A stretch of 16,307 nt of DNA from contig BCIA01000005.1 of the NCBI GenBank assembly GCA_001599815.1, forward strand, positions 190,652 through 206,958, in the 5' to 3' direction. Under the pieces are notes generated by a model. It searched no databases. It was not told the origin of the DNA and saw nothing but the letters and a program-made list of their open reading frames with translations. Below, piece after piece: positions 8,232-14,899 of the stretch. Source of the stretch: Furcasterigmium furcatum (lineage: Eukaryota; Ascomycota; Sordariomycetes; Glomerellales; Plectosphaerellaceae). The first letter of the stretch is position 1; each line of letters opens with the position of its first letter. A program made the translations under genes and the position numbers.

Positions 8232-8369
8232 ACGACGGGCGCGACTGGGGGGGCTGGGAGCCGGGATCGAGTCTCAAACACGCTAGCTATTTCGGCGCCG
8301 TTGAGATGGGGCCTACCCCTGGCCCCCAACGGGCGGACGAGGATGTGCAACGATCACCGGGGAAGCGAA

Positions 8370-8377
8370 AATATAAA
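8370..8377 (+). promoter_or_regulatory. TATA element of the 8441 gene
   Basis: AATATAAAGG-type sequence about 65-70 nt upstream of the ATG at 8441, inside the 209-bp divergent spacer. The spacing suits a fungal core promoter with a short leader. Confidence 0.45.
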
Positions 8378-8440
8378 GGCAAGAGGACTTTGCGGCCGCG
8401 TTTGGCACGGAGGCGATAGACACAACCGGGTGGCCTCGCA

Positions 8441-9251
8441 ATGTCGTACGAATACCAGCACGTCCCCTTGCTCGCCATGGACCAGATGGACCAGATGGAC
8501 CAGACGGACCAGACGGCGTTATGGAGCGAGGCCTTTGAACTCACTTACTCTGACGATCCATTCCTCGACACGACGGCCGCGCAAAGACCCCGCCGCCCGC
8601 CGCCGCTTTCCGATTTCATGCCCAGCTCGCCCGCCGGCAATAACGGCCAGTCCGATGCATGGGACTGGAACATCGACCAGCAGTACGTGCCCGATGACGA
8701 CCCAGCCCAGCGACACCAGAGCAGCACCTCCGACGGCCCGCAGGGTGCTGCGGATTGCGAAACCATAACCATCAGTCGGGAGGAGTTTGACTCCGTGCAT
8801 CAGGCTGCTAAGCTCGGGTATGCCGAGGGCGATGCCACCTAGTATGTATCTAGCTGACACCCTCCAGGTCCGAGAAACTGGCCAAGATTGAAGAGGATCT
8901 CCATGGCTTGAGAAGCAGGTATGCAGCAAGCAACTCCGGCGCAGCATAGATCAAAAGCTCACACTCTTCAGCATGGGGGACGCTACAAGAAGGATGGAGG
9001 AAGACAGGCGCAGGATGGAGGAAGACAGGCGCAGGATGGAGGAAGCAACAAGACGGATGGAGGAAGTAACAAGGCAGATAGAGGACGCAACAAGACGAAT
9101 AGAGGAAGACAAGGGCAGGATGGACGAACATTGGCACAGGATGCTGAATGGGGCGAAGAGGTATAACGAGGAGATCCTCGTCAACACTGGCAAGCTGCAG
9201 GCATGGGCGAGCGAGGTCCAGGCTGTCCTGCACAACGACGAACAGAATTAG
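8441..9251 (+). CDS. Coiled-coil protein with heptad-repeat exon (three exons, 235 aa)
   Basis: The proposed exons are 8441-8817, 8868-8918 and 8972-9251. Intron 1 (50 nt) starts GTATGC, has GCTGAC as branch and ends CCAG. Intron 2 (53 nt) starts GTATGC and ends TTCAG. Splicing bypasses the in-frame TAG at 8840 and yields continuous QAAKLG-SEKLAKIEEDLHGLRSS-MGDATRR. The N-terminal part (1-105) is acidic and proline-rich, with an MDQ-MDQ-MDQ-TDQ repeat at 13-24. Residues ~112-200 are a strongly charged coiled coil (REEFDSVHQAAK, then repeated RRMEED heptads). The C-terminal end is a helix with AKRYNEEILVNTGKLQ. No signal peptide or TM segment is present, so it is probably a soluble oligomer. 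The short acidic, aromatic-bearing N-terminus could interact with partners, but function is unknown. I do not recognise a named family. It lies just upstream of the MADS-like gene on the same strand. Confidence 0.72.
8477..8512 (+). repeat. 9-bp coding minisatellite (4 units)
   Basis: Four tandem units of ATGGACCAG, the last with one change (ACGGACCAG), encode the MDQ/TDQ repeat in exon 1 of the coiled-coil gene. The unit is a multiple of three, so copy-number change keeps the frame. Confidence 0.9.
8818..8867 (+). other. Predicted 50-nt intron 1 of the coiled-coil gene
   Basis: Donor GTATGC, branch-like GCTGAC, acceptor CCAG. It contains the stop codon that would otherwise end exon 1. The junction codon is GG|G (Gly126). 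Confidence 0.72.
8919..8971 (+). other. Predicted 53-nt intron 2 of the coiled-coil gene
   Basis: Donor GTATGC and acceptor TTCAG. It joins AG|C (Ser143) to the ATG at 8973 in frame. Confidence 0.7.
8991..9137 (+). repeat. 21-bp tandem repeat encoding coiled-coil heptads (7 units)
   Basis: Seven consecutive 21-bp units encode one heptad each. Units 1 and 2 (8991-9011 and 9012-9032) are identical. Units 3-7 diverge progressively. The 18 bases from 8973 resemble unit 5 and may be an older unit at the exon start. The unit length equals seven codons, so expansion or contraction preserves both the frame and the coiled-coil register. Confidence 0.9.
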
Positions 9252-9550
9252 CTGAAACATAGGGCTAGAGGCAACAATGGTCACGCGCATAGTGTAAACT
9301 CTTGGCGAGCCTCCCTTTTGATCCGAATTGTGGTTCGTTTCAATGAGCGGGTGGTCCACTCAAGCTAGGCCACAGCCGTGCGGTTGCAGCCGTCCCCAAG
9401 TTCCGGGTCCACTTGACCCCCGGTCCCTTGTCCGCGTCCTCTTCTAGGGTCGTAAACCGGGCCCCGAGACGTGAGGCCGTACGTACGTACTTAAGCACGG
9501 CCATTCGTGCTACGAGACGGTCTGTCATGCTCCTATTCGCAAAGAACAGA
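9252..9550. other. Intergenic region before the MADS-like gene
   Basis: It holds the 3' flank of the coiled-coil gene and the probable promoter of the MADS-like gene. It contains an alternating palindromic run, cgtacgtacgtac, near 9479-9491. No gene is supported. Confidence 0.4.
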
Positions 9551-10094
9551 ATGGACCCAGAAGAAGTCCGACAACACCGGAGGGCAGTCAGGCGGAACAT
9601 TCCCTCCCTGCTGACGAGTTGCGAAAGGTATAGCAAGCTTGGGGGCGTCGAGCTCGCTCTATATATCCACTTCCCCGACGACGGGCGCTTTGTTTCGTAC
9701 GAGTCGACCGACCTGAGCTGGCTTCGGGACATCGAAGCCAAGGTAAGCTCGCCGACCCCGCCCATCAGCAATCTGACCTAACGGCCCGCAGAAAGCCTGC
9801 GCGCAGCCGAGTCTGTACCTATCGAGACACAAGATGAGAGAAATTGGACACAAGGTCACGGGGTTCTACTCCGAACAGAAGAGAGGGCGCGTTTCTGGGA
9901 AGAACGGACCGGAGGGGCTGGGGCGGGAGGCAGCGGGGCTTGATCGCGGAGGCCCGACAAGGTTGACGAGGTCTCTGGCCCGTGCTAGGTCAGCGACGCC
10001 TGAAAAGGCGAGCCGTCGTATTGTGCGTGAATTTCCGCCGCTACCGGATTTGAGAATCACAAATTTATGGGTCGAGGGGGTAAAGCGGGGCTAG
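9551..10094 (+). CDS. MADS-box-like small protein (two exons, 164 aa)
   Basis: The exons are 9551-9742 and 9792-10094. The 49-nt intron has GTAAGC, a CCTAAC branch and a GCAG acceptor, and joins in phase 0. Residues 8-52 read like a divergent MADS/SRF-type DNA-binding domain. A basic helix (HRRAVRRNIPSLLTSCERY) matches the RRK..LLKKA-EL helix. GGVELALYIHF then matches the CDAEVALIIF strand, and DGRFVSYESTD matches the second strand and its turn. The usual lysines after LL are missing, so DNA contacts may differ. Such short MADS-like proteins with STD-W ends occur in filamentous fungi, from recall. The C-terminal 100 residues are basic and glycine-rich with no known domain. The start was chosen for its ATG context (AGAATGGA). 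An in-frame ATG at 9527 would add eight residues. It would act as a nuclear regulator if the assignment holds. Confidence 0.55.
9743..9791 (+). other. Predicted 49-nt intron of the MADS-like gene
   Basis: GTAAGC donor, CCTAAC branch and CGCAG acceptor. It contains the stop codon at 9779 and joins AAG to AAA in phase 0. This is the clearest intron in the window. Confidence 0.8.
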
Positions 10095-10606
10095 GTGGCA
10101 GACGGGATCGCGGACTAACGCCGATCGTAGACGGGCTGCTAAACGCAAACCAGCTCCGTTGTTAGTTAGATCGCTTCTATTACCGTGAATCATGTCAATA
10201 CTGTAGATTGCGCGGTAAAAATAGATACTTTGTGGGAGAGCAGAACTATGAACGGGGAACACGCTGGTGGGGACACATGAGGTCTAAATTAGGTGCTCCT
10301 TGACTTCCACCCATGTAAGATGACTGACCAACCGTTGGCGGCCGGACCGTTAGCTCGTCCCGACGATATGGAACCCAATCACGGGCTTGCCTGTGCCGCC
10401 GGGCGCCACTTTAGCCCCTATCAAGTCCGAAGGCCCGCGAACCAGCGGGGAAACTGCACTCCGGAAGCGACCCGGCATGACGCGCGGCACGGCAAAAGTC
10501 CAAAAACTTCACGTGCACCCTTGCGTCCGTCGGTCGACGGTTCGTAGGTCGGCACACCGAGGGCCCGAATTAGCAATCAGACCAGGACACCGCGATCAGA
10601 TGACGC
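10095..10606. other. Intergenic stretch with one weak ORF
   Basis: The first ~170 bases are AT-richer and look like a 3' flank. A plus-strand frame from the ATG at 10320 to 10547 (75 codons, MTDQPLAAGP start) has some coding-like bias. It has no motif, no promoter signal and no neighbour support, so it is not called as a gene. Confidence 0.3.
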
Positions 10607-11224
10607 ATGAGTTATGACAGTACGGCCATTGCGCCGTCCGAGCTCCACGTCGGTCAGGTACGCCGCGGCCGTGGCCCTGTACGTCATGGCGATCCTCTTC
10701 CCTCGGATGACAGAGTCCGTCGTCCTGGCCTCTCGTAACAAGAAGCCGCCCACCATAACGAGGTGGATCTAGAGGGCCTTTTAGGAAGTTAGTCCGGGGA
10801 TCACTGGGGGCGGGAGCCCAAGAACGTACCTAGCTCTCTCGCCGAGCTCAAGCAGCGGCTAATCCTGTCGATCACCCAGCCGAACTGGACTGTGCGGCTT
10901 GTCAATGGGACTAGATGCTCACGGACGGGCGGATGGCTGTACCCACTTTCGGAGTTTACTTGCCAGAAGAGAGTCAGCCTCTTCGTCTTGGGCGAAGGAC
11001 ATGCGGCTGGCGCGGACGTCGAAGCGGCTGGACGGCGAACGGCGCCCAGCGTTGGTAGATCACCAAGCCCAGCCGGACCCGTTGCCAAAGGAGGCTCGTC
11101 AGCGGCACCTGCGTTCTTCGAAACAGAGCAATGCAGGGGCCAATTGCCTATGAGTCTGGTAGGGCCGTGTTTCCGTCCCTGTCTCCTTGCTGCCCCAAGG
11201 CTCAGGGCCGAGATTATGGCCTAA
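10607..11224 (+). pseudogene. Decayed coding-like region (unrecognised gene)
   Basis: Three pieces have strong G/C third-position preference but lie in different frames. From the ATG at 10607 the reading is MSYDSTAIAPSELHV. Near 10655 the coding-like frame moves to RYAAAVALYVMAILFPRM, then TESVVLASRNKKPP, ending at a TAG near 10770. From about 10794 to 11224 another frame reads HWGREPKNVPSSLAELKQRL, then LSITQPNWTVRLVNG and EFTCQKRVSLFVLGEG, before becoming low complexity. Either short introns connect these pieces or frameshifts have broken an old gene. No convincing donor/acceptor pair was found for the first junction. The family is not recognised. Confidence 0.27.
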
Positions 11225-11264
11225 GCCGTCCTAGAGTTCCATGCCTCGTTGGATGTTGTTTGTC

Positions 11265-11273
11265 GATATATAA
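11265..11273 (+). promoter_or_regulatory. TATA element of the 11333 gene
   Basis: The sequence GATATATAATA lies about 65 nt upstream of the ATG at 11333. It is a good match to a core promoter TATA box in a suitable position. Confidence 0.45.
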
Positions 11274-11332
11274 TAGGTACACCGACACGAGGCTTCGACG
11301 ATCATTAAAGCCTAGGCAACACATCGGCTTCC

Positions 11333-12376
11333 ATGACGTCTTCTACGATGGTGCAAGACCAACATACTCAGCCCCCGACCGGCCACCACCAGGCAGACCG
11401 CGCCGCCGCAGCGCCGCCGCAAGCGCAGGCCATGGTGGAGACTCGTGGCATCGGCCAAGTAGGCACTCCCCTCCTCGGCTACGGCGCTGCTTTGCTGACG
11501 TCCCAGTGCAACTCGAGCAACGGCGGGGCCTGCACTTGCGACGCAAGAAGGTTCCATTACGATATTTGCTCGCTGCTTCTGCAAGTCGATAATTCACTGG
11601 CGGGCTATCGCCAAATCGTCCAGAGAGAGAATCCGGACCGGCCCTGCATCCTTCAGCAGCAACATGACAGCCTCAACGCCCGCTGGTCGGCCTGCTACGA
11701 GGAGCTGCAGAAAGAGGCATACAGAAAAGACGGACAGCTCCAGACGGCCCAAAAAGACCTTGAATACACCAGGGCCCAGCTGAAAGAGCAGGAGTCGTAC
11801 AACCAAGCCGCCAAGATCGCGTCACATGAGCTTCGGGCGACCCTGGAGATACAGGGCCGCGAGGTCCTTCGTTCGAGGGCGCTGCACGCCCAGATCGAAG
11901 TCCTAGAACGTGACGTGGCGGAGCTGAAGTCTGTGAACCAGGCCGTCGAGGAGGTCTTGGTGATGAAGAAGCAGCGCATCTCCGATCTGGAAGCCGCCTT
12001 GGAGAAGGCGGAAGCAGGCGCCGAGCAGCTCGCGGCCAACAAGGCCGAGCTCGAGTCACTCAAGTTACAGTACAGCGCTCTCGAAGCCGATCACGCCGAG
12101 GCCCTCGAGCTCGCCTTGTTCGAGGGCGAGCCGGGGAGCACGAGTGCCGAGCTCATCGGCCAGAACAGGGCTCTTGAGCAGCAGCTGCGTGAGCTGCGAG
12201 CTGAGAACGGGTTCCTGACCGAACAGCTGGAGGCCGCAGGAGGGGTGTGCGCCGGGCATACGCACGACCCGCTCGCGGGCGGAGGCAAGGAGCTGGAGCA
12301 GGACGAGAAGGCTCGGGCAGTTACGGAAGGCGCAGGCGACGAAGGAAAGGGGAGGAAGAGGAGGCGCGCCAAATGA
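11333..12376 (+). CDS. Long coiled-coil protein with basic C-terminal tail (347 aa)
   Basis: This is a single-exon frame from an ATG at 11333. Residues 1-45 are Q-, P- and A-rich and probably disordered. Residues 59-79 hold four cysteines (QCNSSNGGACTCDARRFHYD, then IC), a possible metal or disulfide cluster. Residues ~105-300 are almost continuous charged coiled coil, for example QLQTAQKDLEYTRAQLKEQE, EVLERDVAELKSVNQAVEEV and LEQQLRELRAENGFLTEQLE. The last eight residues, GRKRRRAK, are a plausible nuclear-localisation signal. No signal peptide or TM segment is seen. It is probably a structural or scaffold protein, possibly nuclear. Coiled coils resemble myosin-tail or tropomyosin-like proteins by composition alone, so no family is assigned. 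Codon use is strongly G/C-ending, unlike the flanking DNA, which supports coding. Confidence 0.75.
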   Translation: MTSSTMVQDQHTQPPTGHHQADRAAAAPPQAQAMVETRGIGQVGTPLLGYGAALLTSQCNSSNGGACTCDARRFHYDICSLLLQVDNSLAGYRQIVQRENPDRPCILQQQHDSLNARWSACYEELQKEAYRKDGQLQTAQKDLEYTRAQLKEQESYNQAAKIASHELRATLEIQGREVLRSRALHAQIEVLERDVAELKSVNQAVEEVLVMKKQRISDLEAALEKAEAGAEQLAANKAELESLKLQYSALEADHAEALELALFEGEPGSTSAELIGQNRALEQQLRELRAENGFLTEQLEAAGGVCAGHTHDPLAGGGKELEQDEKARAVTEGAGDEGKGRKRRRAK

Positions 12377-12443
12377 TGCTCTCGTGCTGGGGCCGCAAAG
12401 AAGGCCTCGATGAGGTCCCCGCTAGGGTCTGTCCTTGGTTCGA

Positions 12444-12455
12444 TTATGTATATGT
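12444..12455 (+). promoter_or_regulatory. TATA-like region of the GH128 gene
   Basis: TTATGTATATGTATG lies 50-60 nt upstream of the ATG at 12504. If it is the TATA box, the ATGs at 12445-12456 lie upstream of transcription start, which supports 12504 as the start. Confidence 0.3.
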
Positions 12456-12503
12456 ATGCAGCTCACACAAAACGCTTCGCCGTGCCCATTTCGTCCTGTG
12501 AAC

Positions 12504-13352
12504 ATGCACGTAAGCACAATGCTGTCTGTTCGGGCCCTCCTTCTGCTGCTCTTAGTGCAAGGCACGCTATCCTCTCCGGGAGACGAGTCGTGCGATGACT
12601 CTAGCGGCGCCCATGTGAGCCTTCTAAGCCGGCGCAAGCGTGGCCTTGCCTACAACAATGCTACCCTCGTCCCGGTCGCCTTCGCCGGCGGCAGCAGGTG
12701 CTCATCGTGCGGTTGGGCCTATAACTGGGACTCGCGAGACAACGGACTCACAGTGCAGGGCCTGGAATTCGTTCCAATGCTGTGGGGCCCGATTCCAGAG
12801 CACACCGGCCGCTGGTGGGCAAACGTCGAGGAGATGATCGGGAAAGGGTCTACGCACGTACTGAGCTTTAACGAGTGTGACATTCCCTCCCAGTGCAACA
12901 CGGGCGCCGCAGAAGCCGCCGAGGCACACGTTGCGTACGTGAACCCCCTGGCCGCTCGGGTCAGGATCGGGTCTCCGGCAGTTTCGAACAGCAATATCGA
13001 CGGCCAAGGACTAGACTGGCTCCAGGACTGGGTAGATGCCTGCGAAAACAAGGGGTGCGCGTACGACTTTTGCGTCGTCCACTGGTACTCTCCCCCGGCG
13101 GAAACAGCCAGCCTCTTCGACCACATCAGGCGGGCATCTGCCATCTGCGGCGGGAGGCCCATCTGGCTGACCGAGTTCTCCCCATTACCGCCGGACCAGG
13201 GCGAGATGGACTATTCCGCATGGCTCGGAGCCCAGCTCCCCGCGCTAGAAGGTCTTGACATCCTCGAGCGATATGCTTTCTTCATGCTCGAAGACGGAAG
13301 GCTGGTCGCATCTGAGCGTCTCTCCCCCGCGGGGGAGGTATACACAGGCTAG
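12504..13352 (+). CDS. Secreted glycoside hydrolase, GH128 (Asl1-like beta-1,3-glucanase)
   Basis: The protein is 282 residues and hydrolyses or remodels beta-1,3-glucan at the cell wall. Residues 1-24 form a signal peptide (ALLLLLLVQGTLSS). RRKRG at 43-47 may be a Kex2-type cleavage site. The GH128 core begins at KRGLAYN (45-51) and continues with CGWAYNW (69-75), LEFVPMLWG (87-95) and HVLSFNECD (118-126). VVHWYS (191-196) and WLTEFS (221-226) follow. From family knowledge E124 is the acid/base and E224 the nucleophile, and both are present. The loop reads NECD where NEPD or similar is common. There are several cysteines, so disulfides are likely. No CBM or GPI signal follows the catalytic domain. 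The ATG at 12504 gives a clean signal peptide. In-frame alternatives are 12519 and 12456, and the latter would bury the signal peptide. It is convergent with the four-TM gene ending at 13535. Confidence 0.88.
   Translation: MHVSTMLSVRALLLLLLVQGTLSSPGDESCDDSSGAHVSLLSRRKRGLAYNNATLVPVAFAGGSRCSSCGWAYNWDSRDNGLTVQGLEFVPMLWGPIPEHTGRWWANVEEMIGKGSTHVLSFNECDIPSQCNTGAAEAAEAHVAYVNPLAARVRIGSPAVSNSNIDGQGLDWLQDWVDACENKGCAYDFCVVHWYSPPAETASLFDHIRRASAICGGRPIWLTEFSPLPPDQGEMDYSAWLGAQLPALEGLDILERYAFFMLEDGRLVASERLSPAGEVYTG
13322..13337. repeat. 16-bp perfect palindrome at the GH128 3' end
   Basis: CTCCCCCGCGGGGGAG is its own reverse complement. It lies within the last codons of the GH128 gene (encoding SPAGE). 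It could fold into a strong hairpin or be a chance result of G/C-ending codons. Confidence 0.8.
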
Positions 13353-13534
13353 CAGCGATCGCGAAGCGATTCGCCAGGCTGAGCCTAGTTATTTAGAAAT
13401 CATTATCATAGTAGCTATAGGAAGAGGCGGTTCACTATATCTAACTAGTTCTACCCTTCTGTTGTTGACGCCTCTGCTCGGGGCTATGTATAACCCCCTA
13501 ATCCTGAACTAAGTGCGAGAAGACTATGACCGCA
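13353..13534. other. AT-rich convergent 3' spacer (182 bp)
   Basis: The sequence between the GH128 stop and the four-TM gene stop is AT-rich (for example ttatttagaaatcattat) and probably holds both 3' UTRs and polyadenylation sites. No ORF of note was seen. Confidence 0.5.
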
Positions 13535-14149
13535 TCACTGCTGTGCGAGTTGCTTATCGTCCGGCGTGATAATTCCGTCTAGGAGCTTATTGTAAACGAC
13601 GGTCAGCGCAATCGTAATGCCGCTGAGGGCGGCGGTGATGGCGATGGAGACTTTGGCTGTAACCGAAAGCTCGCCGTCCTGGCTCGTGGTAATGCTTACC
13701 ACGACCGAGAAGAGGGCGATAAGCGAGTGGGAGACTCCCGGTCTAGAAGGCTTCGTCAACCACGGCCTCATGCGGCTGCGGCTGCTCACTCACATAAAGA
13801 CATGCGCAATCAGCCAGACATAGTTCTTCTGCCACTTCCACCAGAGCCAGCAGGACCCTAAGATCCCCAAACCGCAGAGAACGCCGGCGAGGGGCAGGAT
13901 CGCGACGTTCCGGACCGCCTTTTGCAGCACCTGTCCTCCTTGGTGTCTACCGAGGCTCTCGGATTCTCCGATCGTCGTAAACGTGTTGGGGAGGACGATG
14001 AACCCGGCGAGAGTAATCCAGGCGCAGACGACGGCGAGTATGTTATATTGTACCGGAACCTGGTTGGATCTGACAGACATCGCCATGTACGGGGTTGGGG
14101 CTCCATCTTCTATGCCGCTACGCTGGGTGTGACGGCCTCTGGTATGCAT
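13535..14149 (-). CDS. Fungal four-TM membrane protein (two exons, 187 aa)
   Basis: The exons are 14149-13794 and 13742-13535. The intron (13743-13793, 51 nt) has GTGAGT and TCTAG ends and joins in phase 2, so that NYVWLIAHVF runs through I119 into PGVSHSLIALFS. Unspliced, the first frame stops six bases later. Predicted helices are 37-55 (AVVCAWITLAGFIVLP), 80-104 (VAILPLAGVLCGLGILG, then WLWWKW), 110-135 and 143-167 (TAKVSIAITAALSGI). The N-terminus is hydrophilic and there is a short cytosolic tail. The pattern WLWWKW-x-NY-WL-x10-PG and the later SVTAK-x-IA occurs in a widespread uncharacterised ascomycete membrane family (from recall, not searched). The function is unknown. In-frame ATGs at 14086 and 14080 are alternative starts that keep all four helices. 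It is divergent from the DPBB gene across 207 bp. Confidence 0.78.
13743..13793 (-). other. Predicted 51-nt intron of the four-TM gene
   Basis: On the minus strand it has a GTGAGT donor (consensus), a GTTGAC branch-like site and a TCTAG acceptor. It reconnects two membrane-protein frames in phase 2. Confidence 0.75.
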
Positions 14150-14200
14150 AGTGATTTGAGACCGAACACTGGTTCATAGTCCACAGCGCTCCCATCGAGC

Positions 14201-14210
14201 CTTTAAGGGC
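14201..14210 (-). promoter_or_regulatory. TTAAA element for the four-TM gene
   Basis: The minus strand reads CCCTTAAAGG about 55 nt upstream of the ATG at 14149. It is a weak TATA variant inside the divergent spacer. Confidence 0.25.
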
Positions 14211-14275
14211 TCTGACGTGGATCTGGCGGTCCAGAGCCCGGCAGCTGTGTCCCAGAACGTGGCCCTAGACGGCTC

Positions 14276-14282
14276 ATATAAA
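14276..14282 (+). promoter_or_regulatory. TATA element of the DPBB gene
   Basis: CATATAAAG lies about 75 nt upstream of the ATG at 14357 and is followed by a C/T-rich leader. It is a good core promoter candidate. Confidence 0.45.
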
Positions 14283-14351
14283 GACCCGCTGCCGCCACTC
14301 GGGCCTTCTCCCAACAATAACATACATACATCCCGTTGAGCCATCGTGCAT

Positions 14352-14393
14352 ATGAAATGCTGCGTTTCGCCATCACATTCTGGGTGGCTGTAG
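14352..14393 (+). promoter_or_regulatory. Short upstream ORF overlapping the DPBB start
   Basis: An ATG at 14352 (ATGAAATG) opens a 13-codon frame that ends at a TAG at 14391. It overlaps the true start at 14357 in another frame. Ribosomes starting here would miss the secreted protein, so it could lower translation. Confidence 0.35.
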
Positions 14394-14839
14394 GTGCTGT
14401 CCACGCTGCCCAAGGCAATGCCGTGCCGTGCCAAAATGCAGAGTCGCCTCCCAGCGCGCCCAGTGCCCAGCCGTTCGCACCCCTCACCCCCCAGAGCGAC
14501 AGCAGCGATAATAATAAAGGGGAACCAGACCGTATAGAAGGCGACATGACATATTATCACCTCGGCATGGGGGCGTGTGGGGAGGATGACAGCAGCATAG
14601 ATGATACGGGGACCGTCGTCGCGCTATCGCATCTTCTTATGGGAGAGCAATCCAATGACAACCCATTCTGTGACCGGGAAATAACAGTACGCTTCGGGAA
14701 TAAGGTGGCCACGGCTTTCGTACGTGACAAATGTATGGGATGCGCCGCGGAGGATATCGATGTCTCTAAGGCCGTGTTTACGGAGCTGGTCGGCTCGCTT
14801 GACGCGGGGCGCGTGCGGGTCGAGTGGCAGTTTAACTAG
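14357..14839 (+). CDS. Secreted double-psi beta-barrel (RlpA/expansin-like) protein, 160 aa
   Basis: The start is the ATG at 14357, which gives a clean signal peptide (MLRFAITFWVAVGAVHAAQG). Residues 25-60 are a Pro/Ser-rich linker. Residues 62-158 fit the small secreted DPBB fold. It opens with EGDMTYYHLGMGACG, continues through VVALSHLLM and ITVRFGNKVATAFVRDKCMG, then CAAEDIDVSKAVFTELVG, and closes with GRVRVEWQF. Cysteines at 74, 105, 126 and 129 would pair, and D133 and D135 sit where the family's acidic DxD-S motif lies. The length (~100-residue domain after a linker) is normal for fungal members. Proteins of this type act outside the cell, as wall-loosening-like factors, protease inhibitors or effectors. 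Which applies cannot be read from the sequence. Confidence 0.82.
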   Translation: MLRFAITFWVAVGAVHAAQGNAVPCQNAESPPSAPSAQPFAPLTPQSDSSDNNKGEPDRIEGDMTYYHLGMGACGEDDSSIDDTGTVVALSHLLMGEQSNDNPFCDREITVRFGNKVATAFVRDKCMGCAAEDIDVSKAVFTELVGSLDAGRVRVEWQFN

Positions 14840-14899
14840 CTCAACAGGAAGAGGGCATCTAGGCATCCAGGCATTATATTTAGAAGAATAATAATCATC
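14840..14899. other. 60-bp convergent intergenic spacer
   Basis: This is the only DNA between the stop of the DPBB gene and that of the cyclin gene. It contains a short GGCATC repeat (ggcatctaggcatccaggcat) and an AT-rich end (attatatttagaagaataataatc). The 3' UTRs probably overlap on opposite strands. Confidence 0.6.

Noticed and set aside
8818..8843. Alternative donor GTATGT at 8842 for intron 1 of the coiled-coil gene
   Set aside because: The intron to CCAG would be only 26 nt and would create an in-frame TAG. The donor at 8818 gives 50 nt and an open frame.
10320..10547. Plus-strand ORF starting MTDQPLAAGP
   Set aside because: It is short, with no motif, splice signals or TATA, and the bias is modest. 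It is kept only as a note in the intergenic entry.
12437..12447. GGTTCGATT resembling a tRNA B box
   Set aside because: No A box, acceptor stem or cloverleaf was found around it.
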